Source: Micromonospora parva (lineage in GTDB: Bacteria > Actinomycetota > Actinomycetes > Mycobacteriales > Micromonosporaceae). From it: 64,000 bases of DNA. Both the position numbers and the translations under genes were made by a program. The stretch spans positions 1 through 64,000 of the forward strand of contig NZ_JNZS01000016.1 of assembly GCF_000718515.1 (NCBI RefSeq), written 5' to 3'. Under the pieces are notes generated by a model. It searched no databases. It was not told the origin of the DNA and worked only from the letters and a program-made list of their open reading frames with translations. This document shows, piece by piece, positions 15,771 to 24,404 of the stretch (position 1 is its first letter; the number at the start of each line of letters is the position of its first letter).

Positions 15771-17227
15771 CGGGTCCGCTCCGCGAGGGTGCGGACGATC
15801 AGGTCGGTGGTGGACCGACCGTCCAGGTAGGGCACCACCACCGTGTTCCCACCCCACCGGCGTACGACCTGCGCCTCGGGCAGGACGGCGGAGGCGTCCC
15901 CACCACCGGTGGCGTAGTCGCCGCCCTTGACCCAGACGTCGGGGCGTATCCAGGACAGCGCCGCGTCCGGGGTCGGCTCGTCGAAGATGAGGACCGCGTC
16001 GACGCAGCTCAGCGCGGCCAGCAGCCGGCCGCGGTCACCTTCGGACTGCACCGGCCGGTCCGGCCCCTTCAACCCGGTCACGCTGGCGTCGGAGTTCAGG
16101 CAGACGATCAGGCAGTCACCGAGCTGCCGGGCGGCCTCCAGGGTGGCCACGTGCCCGGCGTGCAGCAGGTCGAAGCACCCGCCGGTGGCCACCACGGTGC
16201 CGCCAGCGGCGCGTACCTCGTTGAGGAGCGTGGCGACGGCGGCGACCCCCACCCGGTCAGCCACCGCACCACCTCGTGGTCCGCTCTGGAGAACGCGCGG
16301 CCCCGACGTGCTCCCGGCCCGCACCTCGGGCCCCGACGGCGGCAGCGCCGCCGCCACTCCCCCACCCGCCACGTACGCGGACGCCTCGGCGACCGCCACC
16401 TGCACCGCCTCGGAGACCAGCGCCCCCTGGGCCAACGCGAGGCTGGCGGCCGCCGCGAACCGGTCGCCGGCACCGCAGGTGTCCCCCTCGGCGCTACCCG
16501 GCGTCGGCACCACCAGCGGCGTCGACCCCGCGTGGCAGAGCAGCGCGCCGTCACCGCCCAACGTCACCGCGACCGCGCCGGCCCGCCAGCGTCGCCGCAG
16601 CCCCTGTGCGCCGCGCGACGCGGTGGCCAGTCGGGAGGCGCCGGGCAGCGCGGGGACCAGCTCGCGCACCTCGGACTCGTTCGGGGTGGCCAGGTGGACG
16701 CCGGGCACCGCCGCCGGGCCGCGCGGATGCGGGTCCCACACCACCGGCGCGCGGGTGGCGGCCAACGCGTCGCGCAAGGCGAGCTGCCGGGCCACCCCCC
16801 GGCCGTAGTCGCTGACCAGCACCGCCGACGCCGACGCGATCACCCGCAGCACCTCGTCGGAGGGCTGACCCGGCTCCCCGGACGTGCCGCCCCGGTCGTG
16901 ACGCAGCAGCACCCGTCCCCGGGCCCGCAGCCGGATCTTCTCCGGCGTCGCGCCGGAGAGGGCCAGGGGGTACACCTGCACGCCGGCGGCGGTGAGCAGA
17001 GCGCTCAGCCGAGCCCCACCGGCGTCGTCGGCGAGCGCGGTCACCAGCACCACCTCGGCGCCCTGCGCGGCGGCGAACACCGCCGCCAGCCCGGCGCCCC
17101 CCGGCCGGTCGGTGGCCGCTGTCTCGTCGAGCACCGGCACCGGGGAGTCCGGGCAGAGCCGGTTCACCACGCCTTCCACGTCCCGGTCGAGCAGGGTGTC
17201 CCCCAGCACCACCACCGGTCCCCTCAC
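15767..17227 (-). CDS. hldE: Bifunctional heptose-7-phosphate kinase / heptose-1-phosphate adenylyltransferase
   Basis: 486 aa, close to the usual HldE length. The N-terminal PfkB kinase domain (about 1-300) has VLGDTLLDRDVEG at its start and GDTCGAGDRFAAA (the GAGD anion hole and base) near 255. The C-terminal nucleotidyltransferase domain (about 335-486) has GGCFDLLHAGHVATLEAA and WVKGGDYA. It phosphorylates D-glycero-D-manno-heptose-7-phosphate at C1 and, after GmhB removes the 7-phosphate, makes ADP-heptose. It lies 16 bases after the GmhA stop and overlaps the SDR, in the order of the pathway. Both active sites look intact. Confidence 0.93.
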   Translation of the reverse strand: MRGPVVVLGDTLLDRDVEGVVNRLCPDSPVPVLDETAATDRPGGAGLAAVFAAAQGAEVVLVTALADDAGGARLSALLTAAGVQVYPLALSGATPEKIRLRARGRVLLRHDRGGTSGEPGQPSDEVLRVIASASAVLVSDYGRGVARQLALRDALAATRAPVVWDPHPRGPAAVPGVHLATPNESEVRELVPALPGASRLATASRGAQGLRRRWRAGAVAVTLGGDGALLCHAGSTPLVVPTPGSAEGDTCGAGDRFAAAASLALAQGALVSEAVQVAVAEASAYVAGGGVAAALPPSGPEVRAGSTSGPRVLQSGPRGGAVADRVGVAAVATLLNEVRAAGGTVVATGGCFDLLHAGHVATLEAARQLGDCLIVCLNSDASVTGLKGPDRPVQSEGDRGRLLAALSCVDAVLIFDEPTPDAALSWIRPDVWVKGGDYATGGGDASAVLPEAQVVRRWGGNTVVVPYLDGRSTTDLIVRTLAERTR

Positions 17228-17243
17228 GCCTGCCTCCTCATCC

Positions 17244-17933
17244 TCACGCGTCGACCTGCTGTCCGGTTCCGCCGTCGAGCACCACCTCGACCCCGGTACG
17301 CACGGGCGCCGGCGCCCCGGGCCCGGGGTGCACGACCGCCGGGTCGCCGGCTGCGGCCAGCGCGGCCGGCAACTCCTGTTCGAGGTACTCGCAGAGCAGA
17401 TGACTGGTCACGAGGTGCAGCTCCTGGACGACCTGGGTGTCCGGGGACGCGACGGCCAGCACGTCGTCGCAGGCGTCGGCGAGCGGATTGGGAGCGACGC
17501 CGGTGAGCGCCCAGGAGGTCACCCCGACGTCGCGGGCGGCCCGCGCGGCGGCCACCAGGTTGGCGCTGGTCCCACTGGTGCTCAGCAGCAGCAGGATGTC
17601 GCCGGGGCGGCCGTGGGCGCGCACCTGGCGGGCGTACACGTCGGTGTAGCCGTAGTCGTTGGCGATGGCGGTGAGCGCGCTCGTCTCGGCGTGCAGCGCG
17701 ATCGCCGACAACGGCCGACGATCGTCGCGCAGCTTGCCGACCAGCTCGGCGGTGAGGTGCTGGGCCTCGGCGGCGCTGCCGCCGTTGCCGGCGACCAGCA
17801 GGCGACCCCCGGCGGCCAGCCGGTGGGCCAGGTCCGCGCCCCAGCGCGTCAGCTGCCGCTCACACCGCCGGTACGGCACCAGCGCCGCCGCGAGATTCGT
17901 CAGGTGGGTGTCGAGCAGGCTGCCCGTCGGCAT
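17244..17933 (-). CDS. gmhA: D-sedoheptulose-7-phosphate isomerase
   Basis: 229 aa from the ATG at 17933, one base overlapping the GT4 stop (TGATG). Single SIS domain: LLVAGNGGSAAEAQHLTAEL (about 52-71), TAIANDYGY, and LLLSTSGTSANLVAAARAA (phosphosugar loop). These match GmhA proteins closely. It converts sedoheptulose-7-phosphate from the pentose phosphate pathway to D-glycero-D-manno-heptose-7-phosphate, the first step toward ADP-heptose. The C-terminal ~40 residues after HLLCEYLEQELP are an alanine/proline-rich extension not needed for the fold. Confidence 0.92.
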   Translation of the reverse strand: MPTGSLLDTHLTNLAAALVPYRRCERQLTRWGADLAHRLAAGGRLLVAGNGGSAAEAQHLTAELVGKLRDDRRPLSAIALHAETSALTAIANDYGYTDVYARQVRAHGRPGDILLLLSTSGTSANLVAAARAARDVGVTSWALTGVAPNPLADACDDVLAVASPDTQVVQELHLVTSHLLCEYLEQELPAALAAAGDPAVVHPGPGAPAPVRTGVEVVLDGGTGQQVDA

Positions 17934-19150
17934 CAGGCCACCACCCGGGTCGGCCGGCGCACGGCGGCCACCTCGCTGTAGACCTCGACCAGCCGCTCGG
18001 CGGTCGCCGCCCACGAGTACCGCGCCCGGGCCCGCTCGCGGGCCGCCGTCGCGTACGCGAAGCGCCTGATCCGGTCGTCGAGCAACCCCTGGATCGCGGT
18101 GGCCAGGGCCTGCGGATCCCGGGCCGGCACGAGATCACCGGTCGTCCCGTCGACAACGGTGTCCCGGATGCCACCCACGGCCGTGCCGACGACCGGCACC
18201 CCGCACGCCATCGCCTCCAACGGGGTCAGCCCGAACGGCTCGTACCAGGGCGCCGCGACCAGCAGGTCCGCCGAGCGGTACCAGCGGCCCATCTCCTCCC
18301 GGGGCACCGCCCCGACCAGGTGCACCCGGTCGGCCACCCCGCACGACTCGGCGAGGGCCCGCAGCCGGCGGGCGTACGGGTCGGTCTCCAACAGCCCCTC
18401 GGGTGGGCCGCCGACGACCACGCACTCGGCGTCCGGCACCAACGCCATCGCACGGACCACCGTCTGGAAGCCCTTGCGCTCGACCAACCGGCCCACGGTG
18501 AGGATCCGGGCCCGTCCCGGTTCCCTCTCGGCGGCCGGTCCGAGCGGGGCGAAGGTGGCGAGGTTGACCCCGGACGGCACCACCGTCATCCGGGACCGGG
18601 GCACCCCCATCCGGACCAGCTCGCCCACCTCGTCGCGGCACTGCGCGACGACCCGGTCGACCGAGCGGCCCAGCTCCCGCTCGTAGGAGATCCGTCGGGC
18701 CGGGCTGGTGTCCTGCACCCCCTGGTAGCGGCGCTTCACGGTGCCCAACGCGTGGTACGTCTGCACCACCGGCACCCCGGTCTGCCGGCCGGCGGTCAGC
18801 CCGGCCAGACCACTCATCCAGAAGTGCGCGTGGATCACCTCGGGCACCCAGTCGCCGCCGCGCCAGCGTTCGATCAGCCAGGCGCTGAACTCCCGCATGT
18901 GCGGCAGCAGGGCGTCCTTGGCCACCGGCTCGGCCGGGCCGGCCGGCACGTGCACCACGTCGTACCCGTCCGGGCTGCGGACGGTCACCGGCAGGTCGGG
19001 CGCGTCGCGGCGGGTGTAGACCCGCACCTCGTGCCCGGCGGCGGCGAGCGCGGCGGACAGCTCCGCGACGTGCGTGTTCTGGCCGCCGGCATCCTCCCCT
19101 CCGAGGACGGCGAGCGGGCTGGCGTGCTCCGAGATCATCGCGATCCGCAT
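17933..19150 (-). CDS. Glycosyltransferase family 4 (GT-B)
   Basis: 405 aa. N-terminal MRIAMISEHASPLAVLGGED, then GGQNTHVAELSAAL, resembles MshA-type and sucrose-synthase-like GT4 enzymes. The donor domain has ILTVGRLVERKGFQTVVRA (about 220) and the EPFGLTPLEAMACGVPVVGT motif (EX7E) near 325. It should be a retaining transferase using a nucleotide sugar, cytoplasmic face of the membrane. It overlaps the upstream transferase by 16 bases and GmhA by 1 base, inside the heptose operon. Whether its donor is ADP-heptose is not shown by sequence. Confidence 0.88.
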   Translation of the reverse strand: MRIAMISEHASPLAVLGGEDAGGQNTHVAELSAALAAAGHEVRVYTRRDAPDLPVTVRSPDGYDVVHVPAGPAEPVAKDALLPHMREFSAWLIERWRGGDWVPEVIHAHFWMSGLAGLTAGRQTGVPVVQTYHALGTVKRRYQGVQDTSPARRISYERELGRSVDRVVAQCRDEVGELVRMGVPRSRMTVVPSGVNLATFAPLGPAAEREPGRARILTVGRLVERKGFQTVVRAMALVPDAECVVVGGPPEGLLETDPYARRLRALAESCGVADRVHLVGAVPREEMGRWYRSADLLVAAPWYEPFGLTPLEAMACGVPVVGTAVGGIRDTVVDGTTGDLVPARDPQALATAIQGLLDDRIRRFAYATAARERARARYSWAATAERLVEVYSEVAAVRRPTRVVA

Positions 19151-20109
19151 ACTTCCTCCTCCAGCAGCCGGTCCCAGTCAGCGAGGAAACGGTCGAGGCC
19201 GTACCTGTCGCGTGCGGCGGTTCGCGCCGCCGCCCCGGCCTGGCGCGCGGTCGCCGGTTCGGTGATGAACCGGCGGGCGGCGTCGAGCAGGGTGTCGGTC
19301 CGGGTGGCCAGCGCCCCCGCCTGCGGGGGCACCGCCATCACCGCCTCGGTGGTGGCGAGCGCGACGACCGGCATGCCGATCGCCATCGCCTCGATGAGGC
19401 TCAGCCCGAGGGAGGTCCACCGGCACAGGTGCAGGTACGCCCGCCGCCGGGCCAGTTCGACGTGCATCCGCTCCTGGGGCACATCGTCGTGGCTGGTGAG
19501 CCGGTCGGCGGGCAGCCCCAGGTGGTCGGCCAGGCCGGCGACCCCCATGCCGAACACGTCCAGCGGCGCGATCTCGGCGAACTGGGGCAGCAGGTCGGTG
19601 CCGGTGACCCGGCCTCGGCGTACCGGCTCGTTGATCACCACGGCGAGCCGGTCCAACTCGCCCGTGTAGGACGCCGAGGGGGCGACGATGCCGTGGTCGA
19701 CAACAGTGGTGCGGGTGGCGCCGGTGTCCCAGAAGATCTGGTTGAACCCGGTGACGTGGGCGATGAGCAGGTCGTCGCGGTCGGCCATCGGGTGGCGGGT
19801 GTTGGGCACGTCGCCCTTGGGTGTGTTGTGTTCGACGTAGATCGCCGGAAGGTCGCGGCCCGGGCGGCGCCGAAGCCACTCCTCGGCCCGGTCGAGCTCC
19901 TCGGGGCGTTGCAGGATCACCAGGTCCACGTCGGCGCCCGGCAGTTCCTGCGGGCTGACCTCGACCGCGTTGTCCGGCCACGGGTAGGTGCGGGCCCGGC
20001 CGAGGCCGTACGGGCCGCGGTCGGGTGTGGTGGGAATCAGGTAGCGGTGGCTGCCGTGCACGAACGACGTGGTCCAGGAGCCGTGCACGTGCCAGAGCAG
20101 GATGTTCAT
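19135..20109 (-). CDS. Glycosyltransferase, GT-B fold
   Basis: 324 aa, start MNILLWHVHGSW, its ATG overlapping the upstream stop (ATGA). The donor half contains RWTSLGLSLIEAMAIGMPVVALAT (about 240-263), an EX7E-like motif. The N-terminal half is divergent: HGSHRYLIPTTPDRGP and AIYVEHNTPKGDVPNTRHP are distinctive, and I recall similar stretches only in actinobacterial proteins of uncertain function. It is the second gene of the heptose operon. Acceptor and donor are unknown. Confidence 0.8.
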   Translation of the reverse strand: MNILLWHVHGSWTTSFVHGSHRYLIPTTPDRGPYGLGRARTYPWPDNAVEVSPQELPGADVDLVILQRPEELDRAEEWLRRRPGRDLPAIYVEHNTPKGDVPNTRHPMADRDDLLIAHVTGFNQIFWDTGATRTTVVDHGIVAPSASYTGELDRLAVVINEPVRRGRVTGTDLLPQFAEIAPLDVFGMGVAGLADHLGLPADRLTSHDDVPQERMHVELARRRAYLHLCRWTSLGLSLIEAMAIGMPVVALATTEAVMAVPPQAGALATRTDTLLDAARRFITEPATARQAGAAARTAARDRYGLDRFLADWDRLLEEEVCGSR

Positions 20110-21782
20110 CGGCCGCCACCACCGCTGATCGCGAGCGTCCGGAGCGCGTCGACCACCTGCTCCGGGTCGATGCCGCTGAGGCAGGGGTGCCCGGGGACCG
20201 GGCAGCTGGCGGCCCGGGTGTCCCGGCAGGGCCCGGCGGCGTCGCCGAGCCGGACGGCGGGCACCCGGTAGGGCCCCCACTGTCCGAACCGAACCGTCGG
20301 CGCGAAGAGACTCACCACCGGCACTCCGGTGGCGGCCGCCAGGTGCGCGGGCCCGGTGTTGCCGACCACGACCGCGCTGGCGTGCGCGACGATCGCGGCC
20401 AGCCCGGCCAGGTCGGTGCGACCGCCCAGGTCGGTGCCGCCGGCCGCGGCGACCCGGGCGGTGACAGCGCGTTCGTCCGGGCCGCCGGTGACCAGCACCC
20501 GGTGCCCGGCGTCGGTCAACGCCCCGGCGATCCGGGTCGCCAGCTCGGGCGGGCAGGCCCGGCTCGACGCGGCCGACCCGGGGTGCAGCACCACGTACCC
20601 CGGGTCGCCGAGGTCGGCCGGGCGCGGCGGCACGGCGTCCCGGCGCAGCCGGAGCACGGGTTCGTCGCCGTCGGGCAGCCGGTGGCCGGCGGCGGCGGCC
20701 AGGGAGAGGGCGCGTTCGGGTTCGGGGACGCCGACCGGCACCCGGTGCCGGACGTCCAGCAGCGAGCCCGGGTAGTCGTCGCTGATCGCCGCGATCCGGT
20801 CGATCCCCGCCATCCGCAGCAGCAGCGCCAACGGCAGGGCGGACTGGTGGAACGAGGTGAACACCACCGCCTGGTCCGCGCCGATCGCGCCCAGCCGCGC
20901 GGTCAGGTCCCGGATGGCCTGCGGATCGACCGGCCCCGGCGTGGGGTCGATCCACGGCAGCGGGTGCTCGATGATCTCGTCGACGCCGGGCAGCAGGTTG
21001 GCGGCGGCGCGACCGCGCGGCCCGCACAACAGCACCACCCGCTGCGCTCCGGCCGCCACGGCGCGGATCGCCGGACCGGTGACCAGCACGTCACCCGCCG
21101 AGTCCGAGCGGACCACCAGCGCCGTCCGTACCGGTTCGGTGGGCGGGGTCGCCGGCTGCACGGCCTGTTGCCGGCGCAGGATCTCGTGCACCGCCGACGG
21201 CAGGTCGGAGGCCACCCACCCGGCGGCGGCGATCTCCTCCGGTCGGGTCACCGGGGTGGGCACCAACACGCCCGCCGCCCCGGCGGCCAGCGCCGCGGCG
21301 ACGTCCCGGCCGATGTCGCCCACCAGCACGCACCGGGACGTGGTGGTGCCCATCTCGCGGGCGGCGGCGTGCACCAGACCGGGTGCCGGCTTGCGGCAGT
21401 CACAACCGTCGGCGTCGTCGTGCGGGCAGACCAGCCACGCGTCGAACCGGCCCAGCAGCTCCTCGACGCGGGCGTGCACCGCCCGCATCTGCTCCCCGGT
21501 GAAGTAACCCCGGGCCAGACCCGACTGGTTCGTGACGACCGCCAGCCGCAGCCCGGCCGCGCGCAGCCGGTCCAGCGCCGCCCGGGCGCCCGGCACCGGG
21601 CGCACCTTCTCCGGGTCGCCGTTGTACGGCACGTCCTCGATCAGGGTGCCGTCCCGGTCCAGCAGCACCGCGTCGTACAGGACGGGCCGGGGGCTTGCGA
21701 CAGACCCGGAACCGGCGCGGTCAGCAGCGGCGTACACCTGGGCTGACCTGCGCTGATACGGATCCTCCTGGTCCTGTCGCAC
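20106..21782 (-). CDS. Fusion of heptose-bisphosphate phosphatase (GmhB) and GT9 heptosyltransferase
   Basis: 558 aa; start GTG at 21782, though internal starts up to ~30 residues in are possible. The N-terminal HAD-IIIA domain (about 36-200) has LLDRDGTLIEDVPY, VTNQSGLARGYF and the GmhB zinc loop CPHDDADGCDC followed by RKPAPG. The C-terminal GT9 domain (about 215-550) has RSDSAGDVLVTGPAIRA, VLHPGSAASSRACPPE and VVVGNTGPAHLAAATGVPVV. In most bacteria these are separate proteins. The first half would remove the 7-phosphate of heptose-1,7-bisphosphate; the second would transfer heptose. It is the first gene of the operon. Confidence 0.9.
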   Translation of the reverse strand: MRQDQEDPYQRRSAQVYAAADRAGSGSVASPRPVLYDAVLLDRDGTLIEDVPYNGDPEKVRPVPGARAALDRLRAAGLRLAVVTNQSGLARGYFTGEQMRAVHARVEELLGRFDAWLVCPHDDADGCDCRKPAPGLVHAAAREMGTTTSRCVLVGDIGRDVAAALAAGAAGVLVPTPVTRPEEIAAAGWVASDLPSAVHEILRRQQAVQPATPPTEPVRTALVVRSDSAGDVLVTGPAIRAVAAGAQRVVLLCGPRGRAAANLLPGVDEIIEHPLPWIDPTPGPVDPQAIRDLTARLGAIGADQAVVFTSFHQSALPLALLLRMAGIDRIAAISDDYPGSLLDVRHRVPVGVPEPERALSLAAAAGHRLPDGDEPVLRLRRDAVPPRPADLGDPGYVVLHPGSAASSRACPPELATRIAGALTDAGHRVLVTGGPDERAVTARVAAAGGTDLGGRTDLAGLAAIVAHASAVVVGNTGPAHLAAATGVPVVSLFAPTVRFGQWGPYRVPAVRLGDAAGPCRDTRAASCPVPGHPCLSGIDPEQVVDALRTLAISGGGGR

Positions 21783-21865
21783 AGGCGGCGGGTTCCCTGC
21801 GCCCCGAGGAGTAAACGTCGTCGTCGAGGCGGTGGGCCAGCGCGCCGCGGTGCCCCGGGTCGGCC

Positions 21866-21891
21866 TTACCCGCCGTGCCGGAGAAGCTAAC
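21866..21891 (-). promoter_or_regulatory. SigB/SigF-like promoter candidate for the heptose operon
   Basis: Minus strand: GTTA (21891-21888), 16 bases, GGGTAA (21871-21866), 84 bases before the first operon gene. The last base of the -10 departs from the GGGTAY consensus, so this is weaker than the match on the other strand at 21902. Confidence 0.35.
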
Positions 21892-21901
21892 CCCGCCGGC
21901 C

Positions 21902-21927
21902 GTTAGCCAGTGCCGTGCCCCGGGTAT
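21902..21927 (+). promoter_or_regulatory. SigB/SigF-type promoter of the SRPBCC-SDR pair
   Basis: GTTA (21902-21905), 16 bases, GGGTAT (21922-21927). The transcript would begin about 21934, nearly at the GTG at 21937, and excludes the GTG at 21910 as a start. Confidence 0.5.
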
Positions 21928-21936
21928 GGAATCCCG

Positions 21937-22377
21937 GTGGCGATTGTGGAGAAAGTGATCGACGCTCCCCCGCAGCGGGTGTTCGACGTGCTCGCTGACG
22001 GATGGACGTACAGCGACTGGGTGGTCGGCACCGCGCACATGCGCGACGTGGACGACGCCTGGCCCCGGGTCGGCAGCCAACTGCACCACCGTGCCGGGCC
22101 CTGGCCGTTCTCCCTGCAGGACGCCTCGACGGTGCTGGTCTGCGAACCGCCGCACCGGCTCGTGCTCAAGGCCGGTCTTTGGCCGGCGGGCGAGGCGATC
22201 GTGGCCTTCACCCTGGAGCCGGTGGGCGGGGGAGCCACCCGGGTCCGCCTCGGGGAGGACTTCGCCGCCGGACCGCTGCGCTGGGTCCACAACAAGATCA
22301 ACGATCTGGTGTTGCACCGGCGCAACCGGGAGACGTTGGCCCGGCTCTCCGACATCGCCACCCGGCAGAAGGGGTGA
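21937..22377 (+). CDS. SRPBCC-fold (START-like) protein
   Basis: 146 aa from the GTG at 21937, chosen because the promoter match just upstream leaves no room for the GTG at 21910. A single SRPBCC/polyketide-cyclase-like domain: an N-terminal strand IVEKVIDAPPQRVFDVLADG, a middle WPRVGSQLHHRAGPWPFSLQ, and a C-terminal helix with WVHNKINDLVLHRRNRETL. Such proteins bind hydrophobic ligands; the specific ligand is unknown. The stop lies 2 bases before the start of the SDR gene, so they form an operon. Confidence 0.82.
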   Translation: MAIVEKVIDAPPQRVFDVLADGWTYSDWVVGTAHMRDVDDAWPRVGSQLHHRAGPWPFSLQDASTVLVCEPPHRLVLKAGLWPAGEAIVAFTLEPVGGGATRVRLGEDFAAGPLRWVHNKINDLVLHRRNRETLARLSDIATRQKG

Positions 22378-22379
22378 GC

Positions 22380-23381
22380 GTGACGCGGACCGTGGTGGTG
22401 ACCGGCGCGAGCGCCGGCGTCGGCCGGGCCGTCGCCCACGCGTACGCGGCGCGCGGCGCCCGGCTGGCGCTGCTGGCCCGGGGCGAGGCGGGCCTGGCCG
22501 CCGCCGAGCGGGAGTGCCGGCTGCGCGGCGCGACCGACGTGCGCGTGTACCGGGTCGACGTGTCCGACGCGGGCGCGGTGCAGCAGGCCGCCGACGACGT
22601 GGTGCACCGGTGGGGCGGCATCGACGTGTGGGTCAACAACGCGATGGTGTCGGTGTTCGCGTCCGCCTGGGAGATTCCGGCGCGGGAGTTCCACCGGGTC
22701 ACCGCTGTCACCTACCTGGGCACTGTGCACGGCACGCTCGCCGCGCTGCGGCACATGCGGGCGCACGGGCGGGGCACGATCGTGCAGGTGGGCTCGGCGT
22801 TGGCCTACCGGGGCATCCCGCTGCAGTCGGCGTACTGCGCGAGCAAGCACGCCGTGCAGGGGTTCAACGACTCGCTGCGCGCCGAGCTGCTGCACGACTG
22901 CCCGGGGGTGAAGGTGTCGATGGTGCAACTGCCGGCGATCAACACGCCGCAGTTCTCCTGGGTCCGTACCCGGCTGCCCCGGCATCCGCAGCCGGTGCCG
23001 CCGATCTTCACTCCGGAGCTGGCCGCCCGGGCCATCGTGTGGGCGGCGGACCACGGCACCCGGGAGTTGAACGTGGGTGGCCCGACCTGGCAGGCCCGGC
23101 TGGCCGACGCGCTGTTCCCCGGCCTGCTCGACCGGAAGCTGGCCCGCGACGGGTACGACAGCCAGCAGACCGGCGCCACTATCGATCCGGCGACCTGGCG
23201 TGACAATCTGGACCACCCCGGCGACGCGGACACCGACCGGGGCGCGGCCGGGGTGTTCCGCCACCAGGCACGTGACCGTTCCGCGGCGTTGTGGGTGAGC
23301 ACGCACAAGCCGGCACTCTCCGGTGTCGCGCTCGCCGTCGCGACGCTCGCCCTCGGCGCTGTCGCTCGCCGTCGGCGCTGA
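22380..23381 (+). CDS. SDR-family oxidoreductase with C-terminal membrane helix
   Basis: 333 aa from the GTG at 22380 (AGAAGGGG upstream); GTG 22374 is an alternative. Classical [15 protein letters not shown] (about 9-20), NNAMVSVF, catalytic Ser in GSALAYRG, then [11 protein letters not shown]. After the ~250-residue catalytic domain come a linker and a hydrophobic C-terminus ([21 protein letters not shown]) that should anchor it in the membrane. Substrate unknown. Likely co-transcribed with the SRPBCC gene from a stress-type promoter. Confidence 0.85.
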   Translation: MTRTVVVTGASAGVGRAVAHAYAARGARLALLARGEAGLAAAERECRLRGATDVRVYRVDVSDAGAVQQAADDVVHRWGGIDVWVNNAMVSVFASAWEIPAREFHRVTAVTYLGTVHGTLAALRHMRAHGRGTIVQVGSALAYRGIPLQSAYCASKHAVQGFNDSLRAELLHDCPGVKVSMVQLPAINTPQFSWVRTRLPRHPQPVPPIFTPELAARAIVWAADHGTRELNVGGPTWQARLADALFPGLLDRKLARDGYDSQQTGATIDPATWRDNLDHPGDADTDRGAAGVFRHQARDRSAALWVSTHKPALSGVALAVATLALGAVARRRR

Positions 23382-23530
23382 CCAACACAAGCCCCTTGAC
23401 CAGGGCTGTTACCCCGGAGCGCGGTGGACGACGACGGTCCGCAACGCCCGGGAGGGGTGCCCCCTCGGTGCGAATGCGGCAACTGGATACCCTTTCCATG
23501 ACCCATGTCCGCAAACCGAGGATGACCGAC

Positions 23531-24298
23531 ATGATCCAGCCGGTGCAGTTGCCGTCGCCGTGGCGGGACGCACGCCTGACCGTCGTCGTGCCCACGTACA
23601 ACGAGGCGGGCAACCTCCCGGCGCTGGTCGAGCGGCTGCTCGCGCTGCCGCTGCCGGGGTTGCGCATCCTCGTCGCCGACGACAACTCCCCCGACGGCAC
23701 CGGGGAGGTGGCCGACAAGCTGGCCATCGAGAACCCCGACCGGATCGAGGTCGTGCACCGCGCTGGCAAGGAAGGCCTCGGCCGGGCGTACGTGGACGGG
23801 ATGAGCCGGGCGGTCGCGGGCGGCGCCGAGTACGTGGCGCAGATGGACGCCGACCTCTCGCACCCGCCGGAGGCGCTGCCGGGGATGCTGGGCGCGCTGC
23901 TGTCCACCCAGGCCAGCGTGGTGATCGGTTCCCGGTACGTGCCCGGTGGCGAGCTGGACGAGAACTGGCCGCTCTACCGCCGGGCGCTCAGCGGCTGGGC
24001 GAACCTCTACGTGCACACGCTGCTGCGGGTGCGCATCCGGGACCTCACCGCCGGCTTCAAGATCTGGCGGGCCGACGCCCTGCGCGACATCGACCTGGAG
24101 CGGGTGCAGTCCAACGGCTACAGCTTCCAGGTGGAGATGCACTACCTCGCCACCAAGCTGGGGCACACCATCCTGGAGGTGCCGATCCGCTTCGAGGAGC
24201 GGCGCGACGGCGTCTCCAAGATGACCACCGCGACCAAGGTGGAGAGCGCCCTCATGCCCTTCCGCCTCCGCAGCAAACACCGCAACGTAACCCGCTGA
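23531..24298 (+). CDS. Polyprenol-monophosphomannose synthase (GT2)
   Basis: 255 aa from the ATG at 23531, with CGAGGA about 8 bases upstream; ATGs at 23522 and 23498 are alternatives. GT-A fold: [20 protein letters not shown] (about 17-36), [26 protein letters not shown] (the DxD region), and [18 protein letters not shown]. These match the catalytic domain of actinobacterial Ppm1. It moves mannose from GDP-mannose to polyprenyl phosphate on the inner membrane face, feeding lipoglycan and glycoprotein mannosylation. The N-acyltransferase domain fused in mycobacterial Ppm1 is absent, as is common in this order. Confidence 0.9.
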   Translation: MIQPVQLPSPWRDARLTVVVPTYNEAGNLPALVERLLALPLPGLRILVADDNSPDGTGEVADKLAIENPDRIEVVHRAGKEGLGRAYVDGMSRAVAGGAEYVAQMDADLSHPPEALPGMLGALLSTQASVVIGSRYVPGGELDENWPLYRRALSGWANLYVHTLLRVRIRDLTAGFKIWRADALRDIDLERVQSNGYSFQVEMHYLATKLGHTILEVPIRFEERRDGVSKMTTATKVESALMPFRLRSKHRNVTR

Positions 24299-24323
24299 CC
24301 CCCACCCCCACCCCGTCCTGCTG

Positions 24324-24383
24324 GGTGATCAGGAGGCTCGCGTCGCCGACGGTGGCGAATCTGACGCGAACCTCTTGATCACC
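24324..24383. repeat. Long palindrome between convergent genes
   Basis: Arms 24324-24344 and 24363-24383 pair over 21 positions with one mismatch and one G-U; the outer 8 bp (GGTGATCA/TGATCACC) are perfect. The loop is 18 bases. It lies between two convergent genes and could end both transcripts, but its length and AT-richer arms look more like a dispersed palindromic repeat than an intrinsic terminator. Confidence 0.65.
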
Positions 24384-24404
24384 GGGACGCGGGAAGGGTG
24401 GCGG

